From: Ooceraea biroi
Taxonomy: Eukaryota; Arthropoda; Insecta; Hymenoptera; Formicidae
Direction: 5' to 3'
NCBI RefSeq assembly: GCF_003672135.1
Contig: NC_039515.1
Span: 2,108,001 to 2,172,000, forward strand
DNA: 64,000 nt
Shown here: positions 25,728-38,029 of the stretch, piece after piece
Layout: every line of letters begins with the position of its first letter
Position numbering within the stretch: the first letter of the stretch is position 1
Notes under the pieces: generated by a model
Seen by the model: only the letters and a program-made list of their open reading frames with translations
Databases searched by the model: none
What the model was told of the DNA's origin: nothing
Translations under genes and position numbers: made by a program

Positions 25728-25925
25728 GTGCAAATTAATTCGGTGCTTTTGTTGAAGAAATTGAGCCTTCATTAGAAAATAATAATAACACTGTTCAATG
25801 TTCGAAATTCGTCATCATTTCCTAATATTTTTCTCGATCTATCGCTGACGGAGCAGCTGACGGAAAAGAGAAAGTGAACAAGGGCTCAAAATTTCTTCAA
25901 AAAAAAGCATCGAATTAATTTGCAC
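25728..25925. mobile_element. MITE with mariner-like terminal inverted repeats (copy 1)
   Basis: The left end GTGCAAATTAATTCGGTGCT and the right end pair over about 40 bp, extending to GAAGAAATT...GAGCC on the inside. The interior of about 110 bp is non-coding. A related copy with the same ends and similar interior lies at 57059-57234 in a CNOT1 intron. The ends resemble mariner terminal repeats, suggesting mobilisation by a mariner transposase. Confidence 0.8.
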
Positions 25926-26047
25926 GCTTAATATCTTAGTATTATTTGATCAGTGTCGGAAGGAGCAACGCTGTAAATATGTGCGATAAACAACGTGAAA
26001 CATTAAACGTTTAATTAGGCTTGTTTCACTTAAAATCTGTATTTACA

Positions 26048-26936
26048 ATGTCCGACGAATCTGAATACGACCCGGAACCGGAGGAATTCGATATTTACAA
26101 GAGAAAATATCAATTGCTGTTAGAAAGATGCGAGATTTTACAGCAGGTTAAGTCTCTACCTTCCCACACAAAATCACTGTAGCATATTCGACAGAATGTT
26201 CTATTATCGGCTATTTTGAGATTGAATGTTTCTTAAACTGTAGGAGAATGAAAGACTGGTCTATAGAATCCAGAAAGTGAGGAAGCTTCTTCGGCGTACA
26301 AGAAAAGAGAAAAAGTTGGTTTTGTATAGGTTATCTCCGCTGGTTCCACAAACTACTATAAATTCACGTCACACGTTGTGCATTCACAGATTCTTGATCG
26401 ATCGATTAGATCAGCATGGAGATCGTTGGCGGGAAGCTCCGATGGGCGTTCTTGAAGAGAACAGCGTGTTCCCGTCTACTCCAAAAGCAGAGAAGGGTGG
26501 AAAAGGTGCTTCTCACAATGCCAAAGAAGAGAAACCGAAGAAGGGAACGAAGAGAAAAGGCGCGAAGGCGGATCCGAACGCGCCGAAGAGACCTGCCAAT
26601 CCTTTCTTCCAGTTTTGCCAGGAACAAAGACCACGCGTGATGGAACGTCTAGCTGGAGAACCAGAACCCAGCAAGCAAGAACTCACCAGACAGCTTGCAA
26701 CCACTTGGAAATCTCTTAGTTCTGAAGATAAAAAGGTTCTTTGGCAGCACTTGTTATAATATTGAATACATTTCTGTGTGTATTAATCGCAAAACTTACC
26801 TGTGATGTGTGATATTTTGTTTCAGGTGTATTATGATATGTACGAAAGATCGAAGGAGAAATATGTTGCAGAGATGCAAATATACAACAAAAAAACTGAA
26901 GATGCACCCTGTCAGATGCCACTGAACATAACATAA
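26048..26936 (+). CDS. Nhp10/TFPT-like HMG-box protein, probable INO80 subunit
   Basis: A 208-aa nuclear protein in four exons: 26048-26146, 26244-26314, 26390-26735 and 26826-26936. Residues about 18-75 form a charged coiled coil (KRKYQLLLERC, NERLVYRIQKVRK, LIDRLDQHGD) that resembles human TFPT/INO80F. A basic Lys-rich linker follows, then an HMG box (about residues 118-197) with PNAPKRPANPFFQFC, an ELTRQLATTWKSLS helix and a KVYYDMYERSKEKY helix ending in EMQIYNKK. Length and layout match yeast Nhp10 (HMG subunit of the INO80 remodeller), including the tail of the box. The role as an INO80 subunit is inferred from this. The exon 2 donor is uncertain: AAAA then GTTGGT gives the best protein match, while a GTATAG 12 nt downstream would add four residues in frame. 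Gene order: 0.6 kb from convergent HAGH. Confidence 0.85.
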
Positions 26937-27524
26937 TGCAAATTTTCTTTCTAAAAAAAAAATGTAATTTATGATAATAGTTTTATACAAATAATTATGT
27001 ATATATACAGGTATCAATTATTTATAGACATTATAATGTACATTAACATTATTATTAAAATAATATTTTATACATACCATCTGCCGTTGTTTCGATTTAC
27101 GATTGTGTCTCTTTAAAAAATCCAAGTAAGCGAGTTCAACGACCGTAAATATCGATTGCTTGAAAAGTGATCGAATTGTAACGATAGTTGGAGTCAGGAA
27201 GTCGAAAATGGTAAAATAAGCCAGTCAACGGAAACCCAGCTGTTTTAATTGAAACATATTACATGATAATGTTTACACACCATAACAAAATATCAATCTG
27301 AATCATACACCTTTTGTGTCCCATTGTACAAAGGCTAATCTAAGACGAGTGCACTGCATTTACACTTATTTAAAAATAATAAAATTTTATTTTAGTAAAT
27401 TCAGCACTCGCATGAAAGATACTCGAGATCATTTAAAAAAGCACTTGCTTTCCCCATTTTTAATTTACATTAGCTTAACGTAGATATTCAATGAGCAGAA
27501 AAACATTTTTCTGTTATCGTTCAA
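26937..27524. other. Convergent 3' region between HMG gene and HAGH
   Basis: AT-rich sequence that should contain the 3' UTRs of both converging genes. No separate gene or RNA was recognised. Confidence 0.5.
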
Positions 27525-28823
27525 TTAAGCTTTAAAATTGTCCTTTTCACGTCTCAAATACGACATCGTTTGAACGGGATCGTTCTGTTGCGCGTGTTGC
27601 ATTACGGATGTCTCGTGCACCCTCATAAACGGGTTCGTCAGTTTCTCGTCTTTGATGGTGCTGGGCACGGTCGGCAGACTGTTGGCCCGCTGAGTGTGCG
27701 CCCAGTCCAACTTTTCTCGAATCGCCTGATTTTCAGGCTCCACGTGCAGGCCAAACTTGAGATTGTTAGCTGTGTATTCGTGTCCGCAGTACACGTTCTA
27801 CGAGAGATAAGAGTATTGGTTGCTGTGGAAGTGGCGGATGAAGTACAATTCGAACTGAGCGAACTGAACTTACCGTCTCTTCAGGTAAGGAGCCTAAGAC
27901 TTCAACGAGCGCCTTGTACATCTGGTCGGCAGTACCCTCGAAGAATCTTCCACAGCCTCCAGCAAAAAGCGTGTCTCCCGTAAATACAGATGGTGGCTGT
28001 TCCTCCCCTGTAACGTAGTAACAGATGTGTCCACGTGTATGGCAAGGCGTTGCCAGACATTTAACCGACAAATTGCCGATGTTTAACACATCGTTGTGCG
28101 TGATTTTGTGATTAATGGCTTCTATTCTGTCATCGCCGCCATACACGGGCAGGCCGGTGAAGCTCTTCAATAATTTTCCATTTCCACCAGCATGATCCCA
28201 ATGGTGATGAGTGGTCAGGACTTTCGTTAGCTTGACATTGTGTTGTTTGACAGCTGTAGTTACGGCGTCTGGATCAACGGGGTCTACAATAGCAGCTTCC
28301 TGCGTTGTTTCGTCGATAATCTTATAAACATTTTAAGAAATTTTGTGTAGTACAATTACAACTTTTTATATTATATTAAAATGCATGAGAATGCAACAGC
28401 AGCACATACCAAGTACATGTAATTATCTTGAAGCGCCGGTAGTATTTGCACCTTCATGTTGGGATGATCTACTACTGTGCTGAGACTATGTGATCTACCA
28501 AATCCGTTGGAAGAAATGCTCTTTGCTAAAGTATCAAAAAGAAATGTATAAAAAAACGTTCTCCAATTAAATTGGGTATGAATTATGCATCAAATATAAA
28601 AGCGTTACTTATTGAGAATTAAAGAAAATAAGATTCAAGTACAGAACGACACGACGCGTCGCGACGTGAGAATAATTAGTGATATTGCAATAGCGCGCGA
28701 CACTATATTAATGTAAATGTAATGTAAATGGACGAACGTAAGACAGATACCCCTGAAGTATATAGACGTGAGTCTATTTTCAAGCCACGTTGGACATGCA
28801 CGAAGTGCAGCTTGACAGAACAT
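27525..28823 (-). CDS. HAGH: Hydroxyacylglutathione hydrolase (glyoxalase II), mitochondrial form
   Basis: It hydrolyses S-D-lactoylglutathione to glutathione and D-lactate, the second step of methylglyoxal detoxification. Four coding exons join to 302 aa: 28823-28751, 28525-28410, 28320-27874 and 27797-27525. The metallo-beta-lactamase fold is clear: THHHWDHAGGN (His101, His103, Asp105, His106), CHTRGHICYY (third metal His), GDTLFAGGCGRFFEGT (bridging Asp) and YCGHEYTANNLKF. The C-terminal substrate-binding part carries the family ending RREKDNFKA. Residues 1-50 are basic and Ser-rich (SIYFRAKSISSNGFGRSHS) and precede the cytosolic-type start MKVQILPALQDNYMYL, so one gene can give mitochondrial and cytosolic forms as in vertebrates. 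Exon 1 is placed by its ATG, a GTATCT donor and phase-1 fit; it is less certain than the others. Confidence 0.95.
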
Positions 28824-30197
28824 GATGTGGAAAGCTTGAAATTGGGCACTTCATTTATTTTGCGCACGCAGAGTTCGTTGCTCCTCGCTACTTGCCTGAT
28901 AATGCGTCAACGAGCTATCGCAGAAAAAGTAATAATCGAGATCTATCAGCACAGCTGTTTCCAGTTTACCCAGCATCACCCGGTGCTCCCTTATCTTTTC
29001 TCGTTTCAAATAACGTGTTCTTCAGTATCTCCAGTTTGTTTCAAACCAGTTGAGACGATTTTTTTCATTCTTTTTCCTTAATTATCTATCATTCTTATAA
29101 TTTAATTATTCCTTTTGTTCAAGCTTTTTCGCATTAGTGTAATGAGTATTTTTTTATAAAATGATCAACTAGCTTAGTATTTTTTCATCGATTGCGTTCT
29201 GTTTAGTTCCCAAATCACCCGCTACGAGTTCTGCTTCGTCAGCGTCTGCTCGGGAAATGAAGTAGTACGTCTCAACGCGGTCAAAGTTTTCATTTATTTA
29301 TTAATATTTAATACTACTCAATGGCGTATTAGAGAAAATTTCAAGTAGCATGACTCAACGGTTTATCAATAAAACAACGATGCCCGTCACGCACGCGATA
29401 ACAGACAACGCGAATGACAATCGATCACAGATCGATAGTTATTTCGCAATGAACATTCGATCAATTCGGGCGGTCAACGGCCGTGAGTGATGTCGAGGAT
29501 GTCGAGGACGTCGGAGTTGAGTTAAACGAGGAAAATTAACGTAAAAAATCTGTCGTGGGATCGAATTCACAAATGTTGCAAGTCCAGTCCAATCATACCT
29601 TCTTTACTCCATACCTTCTCTCCTTTCTCCGTACAAATCGCTGTAAATATATGTTTTATTTTAAATTAAATTAATGCTTGTTGTTTTACAGATAATACTT
29701 GTATGCAATTTATTTTTATATAGATGACAGATATAATATGTTATCAAATTATTATTAGACGCTAATATGTTCTTTAAAACAAGGGTGTTATATTTTGATT
29801 TTCTAAAAATTTTATATTTTTTAACAGAATAAATGTTTCGTAAAAATTGCTTCGAAACAAGAGTCATTTTTTGGCATTCATGGCAGTTTAGTTTTCATTT
29901 TTTGTATTTTCTTTATTATATTCTTTAAAATTTTTATTATTTGTATGTTTTAATCGAAGTACCGAATCATGTTTAGTCTACATTTTACTTTAATAATTGC
30001 ATAAAGTGCAAGGTAGTGCAACTCGAACGTAACGTGCGCGCACTGCGCGGCGCATAACCTCTCGTCAACGTCGCCATCGGTTTGGCTCGGCGGCGCTCGG
30101 CGCCGCTCGACATTCTCGAACCAGCGGAGCAGACAGGCTCGACCAGCGAACGACAGCGGGGCTGGGGCAGCGCGATCGCATCGCAGGCAGAGGAAAG
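28824..30197. other. Divergent promoter region HAGH / UBE2O
   Basis: About 1.4 kb between divergently transcribed HAGH (-) and UBE2O (+). The end near 30010-30190 is GC-rich and probably the UBE2O promoter and 5' UTR; the middle is AT-rich. A long open frame on the plus strand over HAGH exon 1 is antisense shadow. No RNA gene was recognised. Confidence 0.45.
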
Positions 30198-33100
30198 ATG
30201 GCTGCTTCGGCGAACGTTACGCCGGAGAACCAATACTTCTACGAGGATGTTGTCTACCGCGTGGACAAGCGGGGTAATGTTGTCTTCGGCATCGTCATGG
30301 AGAATGACGATCAGGACATGTCCGAGGAGAGCTCCGACAGCGAGGAGAGCCCACCGAAGCGTAAGAAGGGCGAGATCCGTATGATCTGGCATCCGTCCGG
30401 CGTCGACGAGTTGGTCAACTGTAAGAAGGTACGGCGAACCACTGTCACGTCACTCGACTGATCGGTAATCCAGGATCGGTCAATCCCTTTCCTCCTTCGC
30501 GATCTAGCGTTCGTTTCCGTGCCGTTTCGTACTCGAGCTGCATAACTTCTCACACCTTTCATATTACTTGATTTATCGGCATGAAAGGTAGCTTGTTACA
30601 CTCTTGTCACGCAGATCGCGTGAAAGTTTCGAATTAACGACGCTCCACAACGAGTAGGATCGTTCAAGTCTCGTGACATCTGGCTTGCAGGTTCATCTGG
30701 CCGACAGAACGCTCATGCCAGGAGATGTGGTGCGCAGGATGATCAAGGGAAAGGATACACAGAGGGGCTACTGCAGGGACAAGGAACTGACCGCCTGTGT
30801 GCAGGTGATTGGCACGAAGCAGGTGCTTACGGACATCAAGAGCGAAGATCTCATCCCGCTGCAAGTACGTGTAGATATCGAAGAAGGAATAGACTGCTAC
30901 GTTATAGTTGTGCACTGAGACAAGCAGTTGTCATTTGTAGGAATTTGCAACAGATATGGCGGTCTGCATGGACTCGTGGGTCGGTGGCATCAGAATGACG
31001 CACTTCAAATTGTGGCTCGTAACACCGGACGGATCGCACTGTGTTATAAATGAGATGGATTCCTGTGTGTTGGGCCAGTTGGAGGAGACACGCGACAATG
31101 TAAGAACGAATAATTAATTGCTTGCAGGGTAGAGTGGAATCTCTTGCAATGTGAGTAACGAATGATCTATTTTCAGGATAACGATTTTCCACACTCGGAA
31201 TTCTATCCTGGTCAGAGTCTGTGCGGGCCGGTTCACTGTCTGGAGGAGGCACAGTGGATCCAGTGCACGAAGGAAATGAAGGCAAAGAGGAAACTGAAGC
31301 CGCAGAAGGTAACGAAAGTAATCGTGGAGAAAGTGGAGACCGATTGGGTCGGCGTGCATTGGCAGTGCCGAGCGTATTCGAAAGACGGCGCTTGGTCCGG
31401 TCATCAGGCTCAGCCAAAGTTCGTGGTCGAGGGTGAGGACCTGAAGAAGCTGAAATTGCTGAATGTGTTCGAGCCGTCGACGGTGCAGGTCGGCGATCGC
31501 AATTTTTATATCATCAAGGGCAACGAAAACGTTATCACGCGGGAGCAGTGGCGGAAACAGCAGCGGGATGTCTACCAAGTTCCTAAGCAAAGTCCGAAGA
31601 AGACTCGCCCGAACATTACGGTGACGAAATTGCCGGACGATAAGAAGAAGGAACAGAAGAAGCCCGATAAACAATCGGCGGAGGACAGCAGCCAGAATAA
31701 TGGTGTTCATTCGCAAGATACTACGGGCAATAACACTTTGATGCCACCACCGCATAATCAGCATGCCGAGAGCTCGGACGAGTGGGATACCGAGGATACG
31801 ACGGGTTCGCAAAGCGATACCGCTTCGGTAATTCATTTGTCTCTTTGCTCTTCTTTTATTTTTGAGAGAGAGAGAGAGATAAAGTCGAAAATAATCATTC
31901 GTGTGCGTCGTAGGTCTCTAGCGGCTGCTCTAGTATGTCGTCAATGGGAAAGAAAAAAAAAGGTCCTGCATTGATGACGAAAGTGCTGAAGAAAAAGAAG
32001 TTGCGCAAAGCGAAAAAGAAAGTGCCGCCTGTCCCATTAATTCCCGGGACTAAGATAGTCGTAGAAACGTTGTCCACTAATACGAAAGCAAACGTGGTGT
32101 GGCAAGATGGCTCAGTAGAATTTGGTACGAACGTTGCGATAATTACAATAATATATTTATCGGTTAATTTATCATAAATTGTGTCGATCTTAGACATGCA
32201 TATTCGTTTCGTTTATTTTACACATGTTCAAAATACCTTTAATGTTAATATCATGAGATTGTTTTCTTGTTTGTTTTGTTTTGTGAACGATTATTGTTCG
32301 TTTTCAGGCATACCGTCAACACAATTGTATCCAATTCATCATCTGGATGACAAGGAATTTTTCCCGGGCGATTTCGTAGTAGACCAAAATGAAGAGTCTA
32401 GAATGTACGGTGTTGTACAAAGCGTTGATCATCAGGGCCGTACTGCCAAGATAAAGTGGTTTAGAACATATACTTCTAGTCAAAATCCAGAGTAAGTATT
32501 GTAAAAAACCAAATATTTTGTTTTTAAATATTTTGTTAAAATATGTATATTATTTGAGAACTTCCTATCTTCTTCACACTTTTTCACGAAACTTTGCTTT
32601 ACAGTTTGCAATTGCGACAAATGTTAAATTGAAAATAAAACTTACACAATTTACAATAATTATAATTTAATTCGTAATAAATTCTTACTAGACCGACTTT
32701 TCTGGAGGAGCGTGAGGTGAGCGTGTACGATTTGAAGGACCACCCGGATTTCCAGTATAGACCCGGTACCCTGGTGATTCGAATAGCGAATTTCGAGGGC
32801 GAAGACGCCGGATGCACCGCCGGTCAAGTCCTGGATAATTATCCGGAGGGGCGTGTGAAAGTGTGGTGGGTCGACAGCCACATCAGCATGTGCTGGCCAC
32901 AGGATTTATACAAGGTCAGCGAATACGACAGCGACGAGGGGGAACCGTGGGACGACGTATCGTCCGATTCCTCGTGGGAGACGGAACTGGAGGACTGCTT
33001 CATCGCCGATAACGACGGTACGGAACAGACGGAATTCGAGAACATAAAGCCAAAGTTAGCGGCGCACATCGAGAAGGCTAGGATCGCGATGTCGAGGCTG

Positions 33101-35202
33101 GAGGAGATCTTCACACAGAACCCATCGCTGCAAACGACCGAGGTGATGAGAAAACTCCTCGAAGTCTACAAGGATTGCCGTTACATGGACAAACTGATGG
33201 GCACCTCGTTCTTCCACGAGTGCCACTTCCAGGGGCTCCTCGAACGAGTGAGGGAACGCGGTAGAGCGAACGTTGCGCAACGCATGGCGGATCAAGTGAC
33301 GAGGCTCTTCACGCCCAAATCCGAGTGCCCGGAAGAATCGATAAATGACGATAACGTGAAGAGTACGAGCAACGACGGTGATCAATGTGCCGCGGGCACA
33401 CCGGAGAAACAAGCTGTTACGATCATCGGCAGATCTGAGACTGACAATATTACCAGAATCGAGAATAATAGCAAGAAACAGAGCGAGGAGCAGAACGCGG
33501 AGGAGGAGTCTGTAAATCGGTTATTCATACGACCGAATAATCCTAATCCCGAGGATTCCGGTCTGTACTCGGCGGAAAACTCGAAGAAGGAATCGGGCTC
33601 GAGCGAGTCCAGTGGCGAGTTCCTCATGAGCGAAGACGTCAATAACGTGCCGGAAGGCTCATCCACGACGAACGATACAGCTCCGCCCGAAGAAGAGAAG
33701 AAGATCGAAGTTAGTAGGGTGAAGAAAGTGCCGACGAGTCTCACGACTTCTCAGAACATTGGGACGTCGCACGTGTGTGTCAAACTGTGTAACCTGATAA
33801 AGGCGCAGCTCGTGCTGGCGCACGGCGAGGTGTCCAAGCGATTCGGTCTGGGCAAGATGTCACTATCGGACGCGGAGAAGACCTCGTCGCCGCAGAAGAA
33901 GCAGAAGGAGGAGGAACACGTGGAAGTGATGACAGAGCCATCCGAGTGCTCGATCGAGATCCCACCGCCGGTTTACACCGAATTACACGAGGGCTTCTCC
34001 ATAGAGGAGACCGCGCCCGATTGCCACAAGTTCAAGCTGACCATGTTCCAGCCCACCGATCCGACGAACTTCTTCAGGACAGTCTCCAAGGAATTGAAAC
34101 TGCTGAAGAGCTCGCTTCCGCCGGGCGTGTGGGTGAAAGGATTCGAAGACCGCATAGACCTGTATTCCGTGATGTTCTGTGGGCCTGAGAAGACGCCCTA
34201 CGAGGATGGCCTTTTCCTTTTCGACTTTCAGTTGTCTGCTGACTATCCGGCTGCGCCGCCGCTCTGCCACTACATCTCTTACTGCAGCGACCGACTGAAT
34301 CCGAATCTCTATGAGGACGGGAAGGTGTGCGTGAGTTTGCTGGGTACCTGGTCTGGTCGCGGCACGGAGGTGTGGACGAGCTCGTCCACCCTGCTGCAGG
34401 TGATCGTTTCGATACAGGGTCTGATTCTCGTGAGCGAGCCGTATTTCAACGAAGCCGGATTCGAGAAGCAGAAGGGCTCGCAACAGGGACACGAGAACTC
34501 GAGGATGTACAACGAGATGGTGGTGCTAAAACTGGTACAGGCGCAGACCAAGCTACTGCTGCATCCGCCGCTCGTATTCAAGAGCATTATCATCACGCAC
34601 TTCAAGAAACATGCCGAAAAGTTGTTACAGAGGCTGGAACTGTGGATGGAGATATCCGAGAAGCATAATAATCAGCATCCGCTGTCGCCAGTCACTCCCA
34701 CCACGTTTAAAAAGATTACCGATGAGATTGGTATGAGATTTTCTTTCACGTTATTTTTCTTTTTGCGTAGAATTTTAATTACACAAGAATGATTAATTTT
34801 CTTATTCTCTTCGTAGATGAAAAGGTGTTGCCCGAATTTCCGCTCATCCCGGCATCCCGAGGTTTCTGCATAACTCTTCGCAAGACTCTAGCGACGTTCA
34901 AGCAAGTGCTCATTAAGGAAAATATAATGCAGCGACCGAGTGAATGGCAGGACAGTGAAAACGCTATGGAGTTAACGAACGGTATCGCCAATGAGTGCCA
35001 AGAATCTGCCAGATCTGTCGACAGTAAAGTAGCGGCGGAACATAACGAGAGCAGTGACGGCAATAGGCAGGAAAGTAGCAAGAAGCCGACCCCGAGCAGC
35101 AATCAATCCACGAAGGAAGCGATGTCACCTTTCGCAACGAATGGTTTCGCGGTGGCGCCGAGCGAAACGAAAAAAAGTACTTCGAGCCAAAACACCAGCT
35201 AG
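30198..35202 (+). CDS. UBE2O: (E3-independent) E2 ubiquitin-conjugating enzyme UBE2O
   Basis: A large hybrid E2/E3 that ubiquitinates unassembled or mislocalised proteins, especially basic patches. Eight coding exons give 1344 aa: 30198-30428, 30691-30864, 30941-31099, 31177-31827, 31914-32124, 32308-32491, 32692-34730 and 34817-35202, all in phase. The N-terminal half carries the SH3-like conserved regions CR1 and CR2 (DVVYRVDKRGNVVFGIV, LMPGDVVRRM, FFPGDFVVDQN, YRPGTLVIRI) with Lys- and Asp/Glu-rich linkers. A coiled coil follows (AAHIEKARIAMSRLEEIF). The UBC domain (about residues 980-1140) contains LNPNLYEDGKVCVSLLGTW with catalytic Cys1083 (codon 34328-34330). Length is close to the human protein (about 1290 aa). 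Start context GGAAAGATGG is good. The Ser-rich C-terminal tail from exon 8 is low-complexity. Confidence 0.97.
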
Positions 35203-38029
35203 CCACAAGGTAAAAGTAAGCATAAGTCGAAAAGCTTAGCTCGTTTAAATTGTGCGATTATTCGGTAATATTCCAATAATTTATCGAAATTTCGAATCAC
35301 ATATACACACGCTAATATATATATACACACACACATACGTACACTGGCGATGCGTATCTATCGATAATAACAATAATTCGATAATCCTTAAACAGAAACG
35401 TCAGCGACAGACAGAGAAGGAGAGTCGTTACTCCGCAACTAGAGACAATTATTGTTCCGAGAGTAATAGCGACACGTGAAAGCGCAATCATATTGGCACG
35501 TATGAACAGAGGAACTCAATCTTGCGACTCGCATCCACACGATTTCGTATACTATCGAGACGAACTGTACAATTGTTGCGTTAATATTCGGCATCGAGAC
35601 ACTGAAACATGAGAAAGAAGGGAAGAAAACCTATGTAATATTTCCTGCATTTAATTACATACTTCGTAAGCGAGGTTGTTGCGTTGTCTGTCACGGAGTA
35701 AGAAATTAGCTCGAATGATTGATTTAACGAGAAGCAGATGCATCTGTTACGTAGAGCGAGGAGGAGTCAAGTGGGATTTGCCATTCTGTAAAAAGAGAGA
35801 AGAGAAACGAAAAAGATGGAGGCGGCAGATGAAGACCAGTAGCAATGTAAACGTCGATACTAACGGGGGAGACACTTTGCAATAGCGTGATAATAATACG
35901 TTAATTCTACGCAGCACATTTTCATGATCGCACTTTCAACGATCGTTGCAACGGTTATTTCTCCTGCCTCCATCGAGCTATAACTTGAAGTTACTAATGC
36001 CATCCAAGTATTACGAGATACTCTCACGCGAAACTTTTTTTTTATGAAGTGATTTTAATCGCAGGCGTCTATAGGGCATAATTTAGGGAAAACAAAAATC
36101 CATATATAGATGAGATCTACGACGGCTATATGGCCAAGTAACAGTCCAGTGTGTTACGGATTTTCTTAGCGTAGCTTGTAAAAGCATAGGGATTAGAGAG
36201 AAACGCGTTACTCTTTCGTTGCTGAAATTTTCCACGCATTCGGAGATGGATTTCCTCTCCATTCCTGTTGTTTTTCTAGGTATAGCCGCGAGGAAGAACT
36301 GATTCGAGTATATTCATCGTTCTAATAATTACTATTATTATTATTATTTAGTAGCTAATGATTAAAGTGCACCATAAACAGTGTATAACAGTATTATTTA
36401 TTTAATTTCTTTAATTTCTAGCGTATTCAGGAATTAGGAAGCTGTTTCTCGTAGACCTATGTTTATACCGATACACATGTGAAAAGATAACCGGATCAAA
36501 AAGAAGGATTAAAAAAAGAGGCTTTCAGATTGATTAAGAGCCATGGAGCGTTCAAATTTTTAGTCCGAGCAATTGCTTTCTTTTTTGTTATCTTTCTTTT
36601 ATAATATTTCAAACAAGAAAAAGACGTGCGTATCCGCAACTGTTTAATAGTAATTAGCTTACATGCGCTGAATCTTTATATGTCGATCGATCGTTTTGTC
36701 TCGCTCAGCAAAGGACGGAAAGGAAGACTCTTCGAGAGAGTATGGTGCTGATGAGCGAATTGCGACAAGAGACGTCTACAAGACGTCTCTGGAAAGCTTA
36801 CAAGCTTGTGGTTCTTATCAAAAGCGTAGAGAAGTGTGCTGATATAATGAAAAACCGCCGAAACGTGAGACTTGTGGAATGCCTTGTATATGTGCCAGTT
36901 GTATTTATATTAATTGCAATAATTACATTCGTAAGTTGTGTTCGAAGCTTTATTTCACGTCGCACTTCTTCGAAAGTGAACGAGGAGAAGAGAGAGAGAA
37001 AAAAAGAGAAGTGTATAATAAAAGGAGGTCGGCAAATTGAGCGAATTGCTATAATCGCGTCGTTGCTAACCGTTTCGAGAACGTAAAAGAAAGAAAAAAA
37101 TGCATATATATATTCTAGTCTAGTGCGAAGTTGTACGATGAATTTTTGTATTTAATTTATTTCTAATTAATTTTTATTTTTTCATTCATTCTCGGGGATT
37201 ACTCTTCCTGTCCTTCCCCTTCGCTCTCTCATTCGTTATCGTTTTTTTTATTCTCATTATATATTTATTTAAATATTAAATGCTATTCAAGATTGAAGAA
37301 TGAATCCTCCCTTAGCGGAGTCATCATTTTATGTCTGTAAAAAAGTTCTGTTGAAAAAGGCATCCATTGAGCTCAATCCATCGTTTGCTTCTTCGTTTTA
37401 CTGCGTTGGCGTCGATCGAATCGCAACTGCAACGATTCTGTGAGAAAAGTTCCATAAAAAAGTTGATAGTTTATTACAGATGTGTAACTTGCAATTTCCT
37501 TAATTTTAAATCAATAAAAAGTCATTAGAGGATCAACAGACGTTCAAGTGTTCCTGCATTCTTTACTTTCCACCGTTATGCATCCTGAAATCCTACTACT
37601 TTTCTTTTAATATATGTGTCATCTTGTTTACATCTAAAAATATATAACAAATCAGAGTCTACAATTTGAAAGTACCTCACTATACTAATTTTAATGTCTC
37701 GTAAGATCATTGAAGTCTATCTTTTCAGAAATTATTAATTATCGTAGAGATCATTGATTGGAAGTTTTATGTAGCATTATTATTAATAGTCACTGGCAGA
37801 TTAATAATTCCGATTTGTATTCTAAATTTACCGATTCAATTACGCAGAAAGAGTGATGACACACACGCAACAAAAGTATATCGCTTTATCTCTTATAGAT
37901 AAGCCATTCTCAGTTATCTATTTCTTATCAAAGGTGTGTTTCAGTACAGTCTCGTGGGTGCTGTAGTTAGCTGCGACAGCGAGTTCCAATTTCGGTTTTC
38001 GTCATATATTGATATTCCTTTTGAAAAAG
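35203..38029. other. UBE2O 3' region and intergenic DNA
   Basis: Likely long 3' UTR of UBE2O followed by AT-rich intergenic DNA and the promoter of the next plus-strand gene. One 114-codon frame at 36742-37086 includes a hydrophobic run (LVYVPVVFILIAIITFV), but nothing supports translation. No repeats of note beyond CA and GA runs near 35300-35340. Confidence 0.4.

Noticed and set aside
28728..29081. 117-codon plus-strand ORF
   Set aside because: It overlaps HAGH exon 1 on the opposite strand and has no recognisable protein features.
36742..37086. 114-codon ORF with a hydrophobic segment downstream of UBE2O
   Set aside because: It lies in the likely 3' UTR or intergenic DNA, has Lys/Arg-rich low-complexity ends and no family or splice support.
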